DNA from: PALSA-1003 sp963741315 | GTDB taxonomy: Bacteria; Pseudomonadota; Gammaproteobacteria; Burkholderiales; Casimicrobiaceae | Direction of reading: 5' to 3' | DNA: 64,000 nucleotides | NCBI GenBank assembly: GCA_963741315.1 | Contig: CAVUHK010000002.1 | Location: 186,001-250,000 of the forward strand | Part shown: positions 43,206-51,373 of the stretch, in pieces | How the letters are laid out: each line of letters opens with the position of its first letter | Position numbering within the stretch: position 1 is the stretch's first letter | The notes under the pieces: generated by a model | What the model was told of the DNA's origin: nothing | Databases searched by the model: none | Seen by the model: only the letters and a program-made list of their open reading frames with translations | Translations under genes and position numbers: made by a program

Positions 43206-43841
43206 TCAGTCGCCGTAGAGTTTCTGCACGCGCTCGCGTCGCTCCTGCGCCTCGAGGGAAAGCGTCGCAGTCGGCCGGGCGAGCAGGCGCGCCACGCCGA
43301 TGGGCTCGCCTGTTTCCTCGCAGTAGCCATAGCTGCCGTCATCGATCAGCTTGATCGACTTCTCGATCTTCTTGAGCAGCTTGCGCTCGCGATCTCGCGT
43401 GCGCAGTTCCAGCGTGTATTCCTCTTCCAGCGTTGCCCTGTCCGACGGGTCGGTGGTCACTTCGTTTTCGCGCAGATGCTGGCCGGTATCGTCGGCGTTG
43501 TTGAGCAGTTGCGCGCGCAGTTCGAGCAGCCGCTGCCGGAAGAATGCAAGCTGCGCCTCGTTCATGTAATCCTTTTCGGGCGCTTCCAGCAGCTCCTGCT
43601 CGGAAAGTTCCTTGCCTTTTTTCGCGGCGGGCTTCGTGGGCACGCTGCGCGGCGCGGGCGCGCTCTTCGGGGGGACGCTGGCCACCGCCGGAGCCTTGGT
43701 CGCTGCCTTGGCCGGGACCTTGGCGACTACCTTGGCCGCCGTTGCCGTGCTTTTGGCCGCGACCTTCGGCACGGCCTTGGGCACGGCCTTCGGCGCTGTC
43801 CTGGTGGTCACGCTCTTGGTTGCTGCACTTTTGGTTGCCAC
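43206..43841 (-). CDS. dksA: RNA polymerase-binding factor DksA, single-cysteine type
   Basis: DksA binds the RNA polymerase secondary channel and works with ppGpp. The conserved part (last 130 residues) has the coiled-coil with DD at the tip region (NADDTGQH) and the zinc-finger region YGYCEETGEPIGVARLLARPTATLSLEAQERRE, in which only the first of four cysteines remains, as in many related bacteria. The N-terminal 80 residues are a Lys/Ala/Pro/Val-rich tail. A GTG at 43841 with an AGGAAGG site is chosen; ATGs at 43880 and 43940 are alternatives. A TATAAT at 43978-43973 would give a leader of about 125 bases. Confidence 0.92.
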   Translation of the reverse strand: MATKSAATKSVTTRTAPKAVPKAVPKVAAKSTATAAKVVAKVPAKAATKAPAVASVPPKSAPAPRSVPTKPAAKKGKELSEQELLEAPEKDYMNEAQLAFFRQRLLELRAQLLNNADDTGQHLRENEVTTDPSDRATLEEEYTLELRTRDRERKLLKKIEKSIKLIDDGSYGYCEETGEPIGVARLLARPTATLSLEAQERRERVQKLYGD

Positions 43842-43972
43842 GCTTTTACCTTCCTGCAACGGCCGCTCGCCGTCGATCATCCTGCTCGCACCAGTGGCCG
43901 CTGATTGATCGGCCACCCTTGATATTCGTCCGGGCGGCATAGGCTCGCAAAGACCGCCGCACTAAACCCGGC

Positions 43973-43978
43973 ATTATA
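43973..43978 (-). promoter_or_regulatory. -10 box of dksA
   Basis: Perfect TATAAT on the minus strand, about 130 bases before the chosen GTG. Together with the pyrC promoter it occupies the 309-base dksA-pyrC gap, which shows no further gene. Confidence 0.5.
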
Positions 43979-44122
43979 TCTCCAATCGACCAGCGCAAGC
44001 CAGCCGCGACTCGCTCGACTGTCGGGAGTTCTCTGTCGCCGAATTCATACCCGCGCCTTCATTCATCCCGGCGGCGAGGCGCGCATTAGGCCACGGTCGC
44101 GGGCGACCTGCAAGGCTCGCCG

Positions 44123-44128
44123 TATAAT
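44123..44128 (+). promoter_or_regulatory. -10 box of pyrC
   Basis: Perfect TATAAT 22 bases before the pyrC ATG; AGGGG serves as ribosome-binding site. No clear -35. Confidence 0.55.
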
Positions 44129-44150
44129 CACACAAAATCAGGGGCTTCAT

Positions 44151-45191
44151 ATGACAGTACCAACGCTGACGATCACCCGCCCCGATGACTGGCACCTGCA
44201 TCTGCGCGACGGCGACGCGATGCGCGCGGTGGTGGGCGCGACGGCGCGGGTGTTCGGGCGCGCGGTGATCATGCCGAACCTGAAGCCGCCCGTGACGACC
44301 GTCGCTGCAGCGGCGGCGTATCGCGAACGCATCGCCGCCGCGCTTCCCGCCGGTTCGCGATTCGCGCCGCTGATGACGTTGTACCTGACAGATGTCACCG
44401 CGGTCGACGAAATCGCGCGGGCGCGCGCGTCGGGTTTCATCGCCGGCGTCAAATATTACCCAGCAGGTGCGACCACCAACTCCGACTCGGGCGTGACCGA
44501 CCTCGCGCGCGTGCACGGCGTGCTTGCCGCGATGGAAAAACATGGACTGCCCCTGCTGCTGCATGGCGAAGTCACCGATCCCGGCGTCGACATGTTCGAT
44601 CGCGAGCGCGTGTTCGTCGATCGATCGCTCACGCGCCTGGTCCGCGAATTTCCTGGCCTCAAGATCGTCGTCGAGCACATCACCACCCGCGAAGCCGCCG
44701 AGTTCGTTGCCGCCGCGCCGGCCAACGTCGCTGCGACGATCACGCCGCAGCACCTGCTCTGGTCGCGCAACGCGCTCTTCGCCGGAGGATTGCGTCCGCA
44801 TTTCTACTGCCTGCCCATACTCAAGCGCGAAGAGCACCGCCTGGCAATCGTGCGCGCCGCGACCAGCGGCAGTCCCAAGTATTTCCTGGGCACCGATTCC
44901 GCGCCGCATTCGCAAGCGACCAAGGAATGCCTGTGCGGCGCCGCGGGTTGCTACTCCGCGCCCGCCGCGCTCGACCTTTATGCGGAAGCGTTCGAAGACG
45001 CGGGCGCGCTCGACAAGCTCGAAGGCTTTGCAAGTTTTCACGGCGCCGATTTCTACGGCGTGCCGCGCAACACCGACCAGGTGACGCTGCGCCGCGAAGC
45101 GTGGACGGTGCCCGCGTCGTACGCGTTCGGCGGCGAGGTCGTGGTGCCGCTGCGCCACGGCGAGAGCGTGCGCTGGCGGGTCAGCGCCTGA
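44151..45191 (+). CDS. pyrC: Dihydroorotase PyrC (class II)
   Basis: Zinc amidohydrolase closing carbamoyl-aspartate to dihydroorotate in pyrimidine synthesis. The 346 residues include the metal motif DDWHLHLRDG, the carboxylated lysine in GVKYYPAGATTNSD, histidines in LLLHGEV and VVEHITT, and the catalytic Asp in FLGTDSAPH. Length is typical of the short E. coli-like class. Confidence 0.97.
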   Translation: MTVPTLTITRPDDWHLHLRDGDAMRAVVGATARVFGRAVIMPNLKPPVTTVAAAAAYRERIAAALPAGSRFAPLMTLYLTDVTAVDEIARARASGFIAGVKYYPAGATTNSDSGVTDLARVHGVLAAMEKHGLPLLLHGEVTDPGVDMFDRERVFVDRSLTRLVREFPGLKIVVEHITTREAAEFVAAAPANVAATITPQHLLWSRNALFAGGLRPHFYCLPILKREEHRLAIVRAATSGSPKYFLGTDSAPHSQATKECLCGAAGCYSAPAALDLYAEAFEDAGALDKLEGFASFHGADFYGVPRNTDQVTLRREAWTVPASYAFGGEVVVPLRHGESVRWRVSA

Positions 45192-45200
45192 GGCAGCGCG

Positions 45201-45209
45201 TGCTACCAT
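45201..45209 (+). promoter_or_regulatory. Extended -10 promoter of rnpB
   Basis: TGC-TACCAT, ending seven bases before the predicted 5' G of the RNase P RNA, immediately after the pyrC stop. Confidence 0.5.
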
Positions 45210-45216
45210 GAAAGCC

Positions 45217-45580
45217 GAAGCCAGCCAGACCGTCGCTGCCCGACGCGGTGCAAGCCGAACCGGGGAGAGGAAAGTCCGGGCTCCGAAGAGCAGGATGCTG
45301 GGTAACGCCCAGACGCGATAAGTCGGCGCGAGAGCGGCGACGAAGGCGAGGAACAGGGCCACAGAGACGAGTCACGCCGGTTCGGCTAACACCGCTTCCG
45401 GCGTGGGTGAAACGCGGCAACCTCCATCCGGAGCAACACCAAGTATGCGGACGATGACGCTGCTCGCCGAGTCCGCGGGTAGGTGGCTCGAGCGCCGTGG
45501 CAACGCGGCGCCTAGACGAATGACGGCCATAGGGCGCGCCTGCGCGCCCCGTAACAGAACCCGGCTTATCGGCTGACTTC
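45217..45580 (+). ncRNA. rnpB: RNase P RNA (class A)
   Basis: Catalytic RNA of RNase P, which trims tRNA 5' leaders. The universal blocks are present: GAGGAAAGTCCGGGCTCC near the 5' end, GGGTAACGCCC, the AGGGTGAA-like GTGGGTGAAACGCGGCAACC, and the 3' block ACAGAACCCGGCTTATCGGC whose end pairs with the 5' GAAGCCAGCC to close helix P1. About 364 nt, the normal size. Ends are inferred from P1 pairing. Confidence 0.95.
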
Positions 45581-45591
45581 GATTTATCCTG

Positions 45592-45637
45592 GGAGTCAGA
45601 CCCGCATCTCCCGTGAGGGCCATGCGGGTCTGACTCC
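45592..45637. repeat. REP-like palindrome after rnpB
   Basis: GGAGTCAGACCCGCAT, 14-base spacer, ATGCGGGTCTGACTCC: perfect 16-bp inverted repeat. The GGAGTCAGACCC core resembles REP-type elements mobilised by RAYT transposases; a second copy was not seen in the window. It lies between rnpB and a convergent gene and may end transcription of both. Confidence 0.6.
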
Positions 45638-45641
45638 GGTC

Positions 45642-47243
45642 TCATTTTCCGCGTCGCGCGTCGCGCAGGATTTCCCGCGCTGCATTGTGGCCGGGAATGC
45701 CGGTCACGCCTCCCCCCGGATGCGTGCCCGCGCCGCACATGTAGAGCCCCTGCAGCGGACCGCGATAGTGGCCGTTGCCAAGCACCGGCCGCGCCGAGAA
45801 CAGTTGGTCGAGCGAGAGCGCGCCGTGAAAGATGTCGCCGCCGATCAGCCCGAACTCGCGCTCGAGGTCCGTGGGCGAGAGCGTCTTGCGCGCAATGACG
45901 CTGCGACTGAAATTCGGGGCATGCCGATCGACCGTCGCGATCATCAGGTCCGCGACCTCTTCCTTCACCGTGTCCCACGACCTCCCGTCGGGCAATTCGG
46001 GATTGGTGTGCTGGCAGAACAGGCTCGCTACATGGCTGCCCGGGGGTGCCAGCGACGGATCGACCAGCGATGGAATCAGCATCTCGACGATCGGCTCGCG
46101 CGACCAGCCGGTCGTGCGCGCGTCGAAGTAGGCGCGCTCCATGTAGGCGAGCGACGGCGCGACGATGATGCCCGAGCGCAGGTGCGCGCCGTCGCCGGGC
46201 AGACAACTGAAGTCAGGCAGGGCATTGAGCGCGACGTTCATGCGAAAGGTCGCCGACGCGCAACGGTAGTTGCGGATGCGTTGCAGGAAGTCCGCGTCGA
46301 GCGCGGCGGGATCGATCAGCTGCAAATATAGTAGCTTCGGATTGACATTGGCGACGACGCGCCGTGCCGCGATCTCGGTACCGTCGGCGAGCGCGATGCC
46401 GGTCGCGCGGCCGGAGTGCGCATGCACACGCGTGACCGCGGCATCGGTGCGGATCGTGACACCACGCGCGCGGGCTTCCGCCGCCATCGCGTCGGTGATC
46501 GCGCCCATGCCACCCATCGCGTGGGCCCATTGCCCACGCTTGCCGTTGATCTCGCCGAAGACGTGATGCAACAGCACGTAGGCCGAGCCGGGAGTGTAGG
46601 GACTCGCGAAATTGCCCACCACCGAGTCGAATCCGAACGCCGCCTTGATCGGCGCCGACTCGAACCAGCGATCGAGGACGTCGCCGGCGCTCTTGGTGAA
46701 CAGGTCGAGCAGGTCGCGCCGTTGCGCCACCTTCAGGCGCTTGAGCTTGCCGCCCACCTTCCATGCGGCAAACAGATCGTGCACGCCGCCTCCGACATTC
46801 GGTGGCGTTTCCAGCAACAGCGAGCGCAGCACATCGGCCACGCCGTCGAGCATCGCGTAGTAGGCCGGCAATGCGTCGGCATCACGGCGCGAGAAGCGCG
46901 CGACCTCGGCCTGGGTCGCGGCAAGGCCGCCGCCGACCTTCAGGTATCCGCCGTCGGGCAGGGGCAGAAAATTGGCCAGCGACCGCAGGACGAACCTCAA
47001 TCCATGTTCGGCAAGCCGCAGTTCGCGGATCACCTTGGGATGCAGCAGACTGACGGTGTAACTCGCCGTCGAATTGCGAAAGCCTGGGTGGAATTCCTCG
47101 GTGACTGCGGCACCGCCGACGATGCCGCGCCGCTCGAATACGGCGACCTTCTGCCCGGCCGCGGCGAGATAGCACGCGCACACCAGCCCGTTGTGACCGC
47201 CGCCGACGATGACGGCATCGTAGTTCGCCGAGGCCGGTGCCAT
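45642..47243 (-). CDS. FAD-dependent oxidoreductase of the phytoene desaturase/PYROXD2 type
   Basis: A 533-residue flavoprotein with the N-terminal dinucleotide fold DAVIVGGGHNGLVCACYLAAAG, KVAVFERRGIVGGAAVTEE, and the C-terminal CrtI-type motif LYMCGAGTHPGGGVTGIPGHNAA. No carotenoid genes are nearby, so a carotenoid role is not supported; PYROXD2-like proteins are widespread and poorly understood. It is 41 bases downstream of fabI on the same strand. Confidence 0.9.
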   Translation of the reverse strand: MAPASANYDAVIVGGGHNGLVCACYLAAAGQKVAVFERRGIVGGAAVTEEFHPGFRNSTASYTVSLLHPKVIRELRLAEHGLRFVLRSLANFLPLPDGGYLKVGGGLAATQAEVARFSRRDADALPAYYAMLDGVADVLRSLLLETPPNVGGGVHDLFAAWKVGGKLKRLKVAQRRDLLDLFTKSAGDVLDRWFESAPIKAAFGFDSVVGNFASPYTPGSAYVLLHHVFGEINGKRGQWAHAMGGMGAITDAMAAEARARGVTIRTDAAVTRVHAHSGRATGIALADGTEIAARRVVANVNPKLLYLQLIDPAALDADFLQRIRNYRCASATFRMNVALNALPDFSCLPGDGAHLRSGIIVAPSLAYMERAYFDARTTGWSREPIVEMLIPSLVDPSLAPPGSHVASLFCQHTNPELPDGRSWDTVKEEVADLMIATVDRHAPNFSRSVIARKTLSPTDLEREFGLIGGDIFHGALSLDQLFSARPVLGNGHYRGPLQGLYMCGAGTHPGGGVTGIPGHNAAREILRDARRGK

Positions 47244-47284
47244 GAGTCGAGTCGCTTCGTGCCGCGGCGCGGGTGACCGCGTCG

Positions 47285-48073
47285 TCAGTCGTCCGTCATG
47301 CCTGCGGCGACCGTGGAGAAACCGCAGTCGACGTAGGTCACCTCCGCCGTGATGGCGCTGGCCAGGTCGGAGAGCAGGAAAGCGGCGACGTTGCCGACTT
47401 CGTCGATGGTCACGTTGCGCCGCAGCGGCGCGGTCTTCTCGACGAATTGCAGGATCCTGGAAAAACCGCCGATGCCCGCCGCGGCAAGCGTCTTGATCGG
47501 GCCCGCCGAAATGCCATTGACGCGAATGCCCTCGGGCCCGAGGCACTGCGCAAGGTAGCGGATGTTCGCTTCGAGGCTCGCCTTGGCCAGGCCCATCACG
47601 TTGTAGTTTTGCAGCGCGCGCACTGCGCCCAGGTAGGTCAACGTCAGCAGCGCGCCTCGCCTGCCCTGCATCAGCGGCCGAGCACCCTTGGCCAGCGCGG
47701 CGAAGCTGTATGAACTGATGTCGTGCGCGACCGCGAAGGCCTCGCGCGTCATGCCGTTCAGAAAGTCTCCGGCAAGTGCCTCGCGCGGCGCGAACGCGAT
47801 CGAATGGAGCATGCCGTCGAGTCCGCCCCACTCGCGGCCCAGCGAATCGAACAGCGCCGCAATCTGGTCGTCGCGCGCGACATCGCATGGGAGAACCGGC
47901 ACGCTGCCGAAGTCGCCCGCGAGCTTGACCACGCGCTCTTTCAGATCGGCGTTGACGTACGTGAACGCCAGCGTCGCGCCTTCGCGCTGACAGGCGCGTG
48001 CAATACCGTATGCGATCGAGCGATTGGACAACAGCCCGGTGATGAGGATTTTCTTGTCGGCCAGCATGCTCAT
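47285..48073 (-). CDS. fabI: Enoyl-ACP reductase FabI
   Basis: NADH-dependent last step of the fatty-acid elongation cycle. The 262-residue protein has the atypical SDR cofactor motif ITGLLSNRSIAYGIA and the FabI active site Tyr/Lys in TYLGAVRALQNYNVMGLAKASLEANIRYLA (Y-x6-K), followed by GIRVNGISAGPIKTLAA. It follows the SodC-like lipoprotein gene by 12 bases. Confidence 0.97.
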   Translation of the reverse strand: MSMLADKKILITGLLSNRSIAYGIARACQREGATLAFTYVNADLKERVVKLAGDFGSVPVLPCDVARDDQIAALFDSLGREWGGLDGMLHSIAFAPREALAGDFLNGMTREAFAVAHDISSYSFAALAKGARPLMQGRRGALLTLTYLGAVRALQNYNVMGLAKASLEANIRYLAQCLGPEGIRVNGISAGPIKTLAAAGIGGFSRILQFVEKTAPLRRNVTIDEVGNVAAFLLSDLASAITAEVTYVDCGFSTVAAGMTDD

Positions 48074-48085
48074 TCGCTTCTCCGC

Positions 48086-48679
48086 TCAGCTGCCGCCCTG
48101 GACGATGACGCCGCAGGCGATCCAGCCGTTGGGAACGCCGCCGAACTGAGGTTTCGGATCGGGGTCGACGCTGTTGTGCACGACGACCGAACGCCCGACG
48201 AGGTCGGTCGGCTTGCGGTCGCCGATCGACAGTCCGCTGAGGATGGCCTGCATCGACGCGGTGTTCTCGGTCCCCGGCCACAGCTCCGGCAACTGGCCGG
48301 CGCGCTTCGCGCCCGCCGGCGTTCCGGGAATCTGCCACACCGGACCGGCACTCGCCGCGTTGGGCGAGCTGCAATTGCCGGTTTCGTGAATATAGATGCT
48401 GTGCGCACCCAGGGTCAGGTTGTACACCGTTGCGGCGACTGTCACCTTGCCGTTTTTTTCATAAAAAGTGATCACGCCATAGGTGGCGCTGTTGCTCTTC
48501 GACTTGAGATTGGCGGTCGCCTGGTGGGTACCCGGCGCCAGGTAACCGAAGCCGGTGATCTGCGCCGAGTCATCGCCGATCTTGATCGAGGGCGTGCTCG
48601 GCGACGGCGAGCTGCAACCGACGACCCACGTCGCGAACAGCATCGCGCCCAGCGGCCGCCAACTGTTCCGATCGCGCAT
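48086..48679 (-). CDS. Lipoprotein with a degenerate Cu/Zn superoxide dismutase fold
   Basis: A 197-residue protein with lipobox VVGC (Cys about 22). The rest aligns with the Cu/Zn SOD beta barrel: GAHSIYIHETGNCSSPNAASAGPVW, SVVVHNSVDP and PNGWIACGVI. Compared with the family, the first Cu-ligand His of HxH is Tyr (IYIH) and the bridging His after SAGP is Val, so the metal site looks lost while the disulfide cysteines remain. Probably not a working dismutase. Directly follows the DUF4399 lipoprotein. Confidence 0.85.
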   Translation of the reverse strand: MRDRNSWRPLGAMLFATWVVGCSSPSPSTPSIKIGDDSAQITGFGYLAPGTHQATANLKSKSNSATYGVITFYEKNGKVTVAATVYNLTLGAHSIYIHETGNCSSPNAASAGPVWQIPGTPAGAKRAGQLPELWPGTENTASMQAILSGLSIGDRKPTDLVGRSVVVHNSVDPDPKPQFGGVPNGWIACGVIVQGGS

Positions 48680-48684
48680 GCGCG

Positions 48685-49095
48685 CTACTTGACCGTGATG
48701 TTGATGGTCGCAGCCATCGCCGGACCGTAGGACACATGCGCGCCGTTGGCATACTGCATGGTCAGCTTGTATTTGCCGGGCGGCAGCGTGACTTCGGCGT
48801 CGGTCTGCGCCTTGCCGAAGTGCAGGTGCGTAGCGTCGACCGGAATCGCCTCGCCGGCGGGCATCGGTCCGAGATCGATGAGCAGATGATGGTGTCCGGA
48901 GTCGGCCTTGATCTCGCCCGCGGGCTCGACCGCCATGCCGCGGACTGCGAAGACGACCTTGAACGGGCTGGTCACCGTCGCGCCGTCCTTGGGCTCGACG
49001 AACGACACGGACTTGGTGCCCGCCGGTTGCATCGACGTGCAGGCGATGAGCATCAGGGCGGCGACGAAGGCTGGATATTGCGGCATGCGTTTCAT
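48685..49095 (-). CDS. DUF4399 lipoprotein
   Basis: A 136-residue protein with lipobox LIAC and a DUF4399 domain: VSFVEPKDGATVTSPFKVVFAVRGMAVEPAGE, DSGHHHLLID and LPPGKYKLTMQYANGAHVSYGP. The HHH cluster and a later HLHF could bind metal. Function unknown. Five bases upstream of the SodC-like gene, same operon. Confidence 0.88.
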   Translation of the reverse strand: MKRMPQYPAFVAALMLIACTSMQPAGTKSVSFVEPKDGATVTSPFKVVFAVRGMAVEPAGEIKADSGHHHLLIDLGPMPAGEAIPVDATHLHFGKAQTDAEVTLPPGKYKLTMQYANGAHVSYGPAMAATINITVK

Positions 49096-49394
49096 GATTG
49101 GCTACTCCTGGAGAACCCGCGTGCGGCCGCTCAACCACCCGGCCGGGCGGCACGGGCGCCCACGGCATTCCGCAATCCGCAATCATAAGCGATGCCCTAG
49201 GGCCTTGCCAAAGCCGGAGGCCTGCCGCGTCCGGCTGCGGCGGACCCGAAACATCGGCTACACTGTGCGAACGACGCGCCGGCAACAGGCGCAAGGTGGT
49301 TGTCCGCCACGGACGACTTCGTTCGGGCGAGCCTAAGCCCGACTTTGCTGGAGGGCGCCGCGCGCGGCAACGCGCGGGCGCGAATGTGCAACCA
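49096..49394. other. 299-base gap with no recognised gene
   Basis: Divergent gap between the DUF4399 lipoprotein and the sigma-54 activator. The frame of the activator is open through it, but codon content and the lack of family similarity argue against translation. A TACACT near 49258 could be a -10. Nothing else is visible. Confidence 0.5.
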
Positions 49395-50882
49395 ATGATG
49401 AAAACCGATGCATGGCAGCGTACGCTCGGCGCGCTTGCCGCTCCGCATGGCAAGCCGCCGAAGGCGCTGACCGCCGGCTTCCTCAAGAACTCCGAAGCGA
49501 TCCTGCGTCTGGCGATGCGTTCGCTGTTCGAGCGCCTGAACAACATGTGCGAGGGCGCGATCGCGGTCGACGCGCAGGCGCGCATCGTCTGGATCAGCGA
49601 CAAGTACCTGGCGACGCTGGGCCTGTCCTGTGCCGAAGAAGCGCTGGGCAAGGAAGTCGAGGAAGTTCTCCCGAACAGCCTCATGCGCGAAGTCGTGCGC
49701 ACCGGCCAGCCGCTGCTGCTCGACATCATGGCTTTCGGCGATCAGTCACTGGTCGTGACCCGCATGCCGATTATGGACGAGGACGGCAAGGTCATCGGTG
49801 CGATCGGCTTCGTTCTCTACGATCGCGTGCACTACCTCAAGCCGCTGGTCGCAAAGTTCGCGAGCCTGCAATCGGAACTCGCCGACGCACAGCGCAAGCT
49901 GGTGCAGAATCGGCGCACGCGCTTCACACTGTCGAGCTTCGTCGGCAACAGCGCATGCTCGCTCGAGGTCAAGCGCCAGGCGCGCCGCGCGGCGCAGCAG
50001 GAAGCAACGGTGTTGCTGCTCGGCGAGACCGGCACCGGCAAGGAGATGCTCGCGCACGCCATCCATGCGGCATCGAACCGGTCGCGCAATGCATTCATTG
50101 CGCTCAATGTCGCCGCGGTGCCGGACAACCTGCTCGAGGCCGAATTCTTCGGTGCCGCCCCGGGCGCCTACACCGGCGCAGATCGCAAGGGTCGCGACGG
50201 CAAGTTCAAGCTCGCAGACGGCGGTACGCTGTTCCTCGACGAGATCGGCGACATGCCGCTGTCGGTGCAGGCCAAGCTGCTGCGCGTGCTCCAGGACCAG
50301 GAAGTCGAGCGGCTGGGCTCCAACACCGTGTTCAAGGTCGACGTGCGGATCATCGCGGCGACCGGCATCGACCTCAAGCAGCGTGTGCAGGAGGGCCGGT
50401 TCCGCTCGGACCTGTACTACCGCCTCAACGTGCTGCCCATCGTCGTGCCGCCGTTGCGCGACCGCCTCGCCGACATGGAAGCGCTCTGCGACTGTTTCCT
50501 CGAGCAGATCGCGGCGCGGACCGGAAGGCCGCACCGCGAAATCACTGCCGATGCGATCGCAGCGCTGTCCGCGTACGATTGGCCGGGCAACGTGCGCGAG
50601 CTGCAGAACGTGCTCGAGCGGGCGACCATGCTGACCGACAACTTCCGCCTGACCGCCGACGAGTTCGCCGCCATTCTGCCTGGCCGGCAGCCGCGGACGA
50701 GCAATGGCTCCGGCGCGGCGAAACAATACGCGGAAACGCTCGCCGAGTTCGAACGCAAGACGCTGAAGAACGCGCTGCGCGAATGCGGCGGTAAGGTCAC
50801 CGTCACCGCGAAAATGCTCGGCATGTCGCGCGCAGGCCTGTATCGCAAGCTCTCGCTGCTGGGGATTTCGTCTCGGGATTGA
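49395..50882 (+). CDS. Sigma-54-dependent transcriptional activator with PAS domain
   Basis: A 495-residue NtrC-type activator. N-terminal PAS domain (about 45-160, MCEGAIAVDAQARIVWISDKYLATLG), central AAA+ domain with Walker A LLGETGTGKEML, the sigma-54 contact loop as GAYTGA, Walker B GGTLFLDEIGDMP and sensor DLYYRLNVLPI, and a Fis-type HTH (GGKVTVTAKMLGMSRAGLYRKL). No receiver domain, so it should sense a ligand or redox state through PAS. The ATG pair at 49395 is chosen. A -24/-12 promoter lies 180 bases downstream. Confidence 0.94.
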   Translation: MMKTDAWQRTLGALAAPHGKPPKALTAGFLKNSEAILRLAMRSLFERLNNMCEGAIAVDAQARIVWISDKYLATLGLSCAEEALGKEVEEVLPNSLMREVVRTGQPLLLDIMAFGDQSLVVTRMPIMDEDGKVIGAIGFVLYDRVHYLKPLVAKFASLQSELADAQRKLVQNRRTRFTLSSFVGNSACSLEVKRQARRAAQQEATVLLLGETGTGKEMLAHAIHAASNRSRNAFIALNVAAVPDNLLEAEFFGAAPGAYTGADRKGRDGKFKLADGGTLFLDEIGDMPLSVQAKLLRVLQDQEVERLGSNTVFKVDVRIIAATGIDLKQRVQEGRFRSDLYYRLNVLPIVVPPLRDRLADMEALCDCFLEQIAARTGRPHREITADAIAALSAYDWPGNVRELQNVLERATMLTDNFRLTADEFAAILPGRQPRTSNGSGAAKQYAETLAEFERKTLKNALRECGGKVTVTAKMLGMSRAGLYRKLSLLGISSRD

Positions 50883-50896
50883 GACATCCGTAGCAC

Positions 50897-50908
50897 ATTG
50901 TGGACAAT
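50897..50908. promoter_or_regulatory. Inverted repeat, possible activator site
   Basis: ATTGT-GG-ACAAT, perfect 5+5, about 185 bases upstream of the predicted sigma-54 start site. Confidence 0.35.
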
Positions 50909-50959
50909 CGCCATGAGCGCCGCTGCGCAGGCTGCGCCGCGAAGTTCCGCTCGCCTCGC

Positions 50960-50977
50960 TGTCTTCAAAACGAGACA
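50960..50977. promoter_or_regulatory. Inverted repeat, likely upstream activating sequence
   Basis: TGTCT, eight-base spacer, AGACA, centred about 120 bases upstream of the predicted start site, the usual distance for enhancer-binding proteins. Confidence 0.45.
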
Positions 50978-51062
50978 AAAGCAGTCGTTCAGTGAACGGC
51001 ATGCACCATCTCTTGCGGCGCGCTGATTGATTTCTTCTTTTCGCCAATGACTTAGCGTTTAC

Positions 51063-51076
51063 GGCACGGCGCTTGC
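51063..51076 (+). promoter_or_regulatory. Sigma-54 (-24/-12) promoter
   Basis: GGCACGGCGCTTGC: GG and GC separated by exactly ten bases, matching the GGCACG-N4-TTGC consensus in every defined position. Predicted start near 51088. It faces the hydrolase gene and follows a sigma-54 activator gene. Confidence 0.7.
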
Positions 51077-51373
51077 GTAAGTGATCACGCGCGGCGCTGT
51101 CGTGCAGGCCAGTCATTGAGTAAGTGTGCCTCGGTCTCTCATCCAAACCGAATTGTCGCGGCCGGATCCCTGATTGGAGACATGGGTCGGTCCCCGGCGA
51201 TTCGCCATTGACCATTCCGTCCCTGGGCGGCGACGGAAAGCGAGGTGCGACTCACCAGTCCGACGGCGCGCGATTGAGGCAGCGGCGGTCGTTTTGTGCG
51301 AACCAGAACCCGCTTCATGTGTTCTTCCCAATTTACGTTGCGCATTTACCTTCATCGACTACAAGGACCAATC

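Larger units (their letters stand above)
50883..51373. other. 491-base regulatory gap between activator and hydrolase genes
   Basis: No gene is recognised. It holds two short inverted repeats (50897, 50960), a sigma-54-type promoter (51063) and a leader of about 286 bases before the hydrolase. Base composition is more AT-rich than its surroundings. Confidence 0.6.

Noticed and set aside
45642..48374. A 910-codon frame fusing the desaturase-like gene to upstream sequence
   Set aside because: The extra N-terminal part is the shadow of fabI; the real protein starts at 47243 with a dinucleotide-binding fold.
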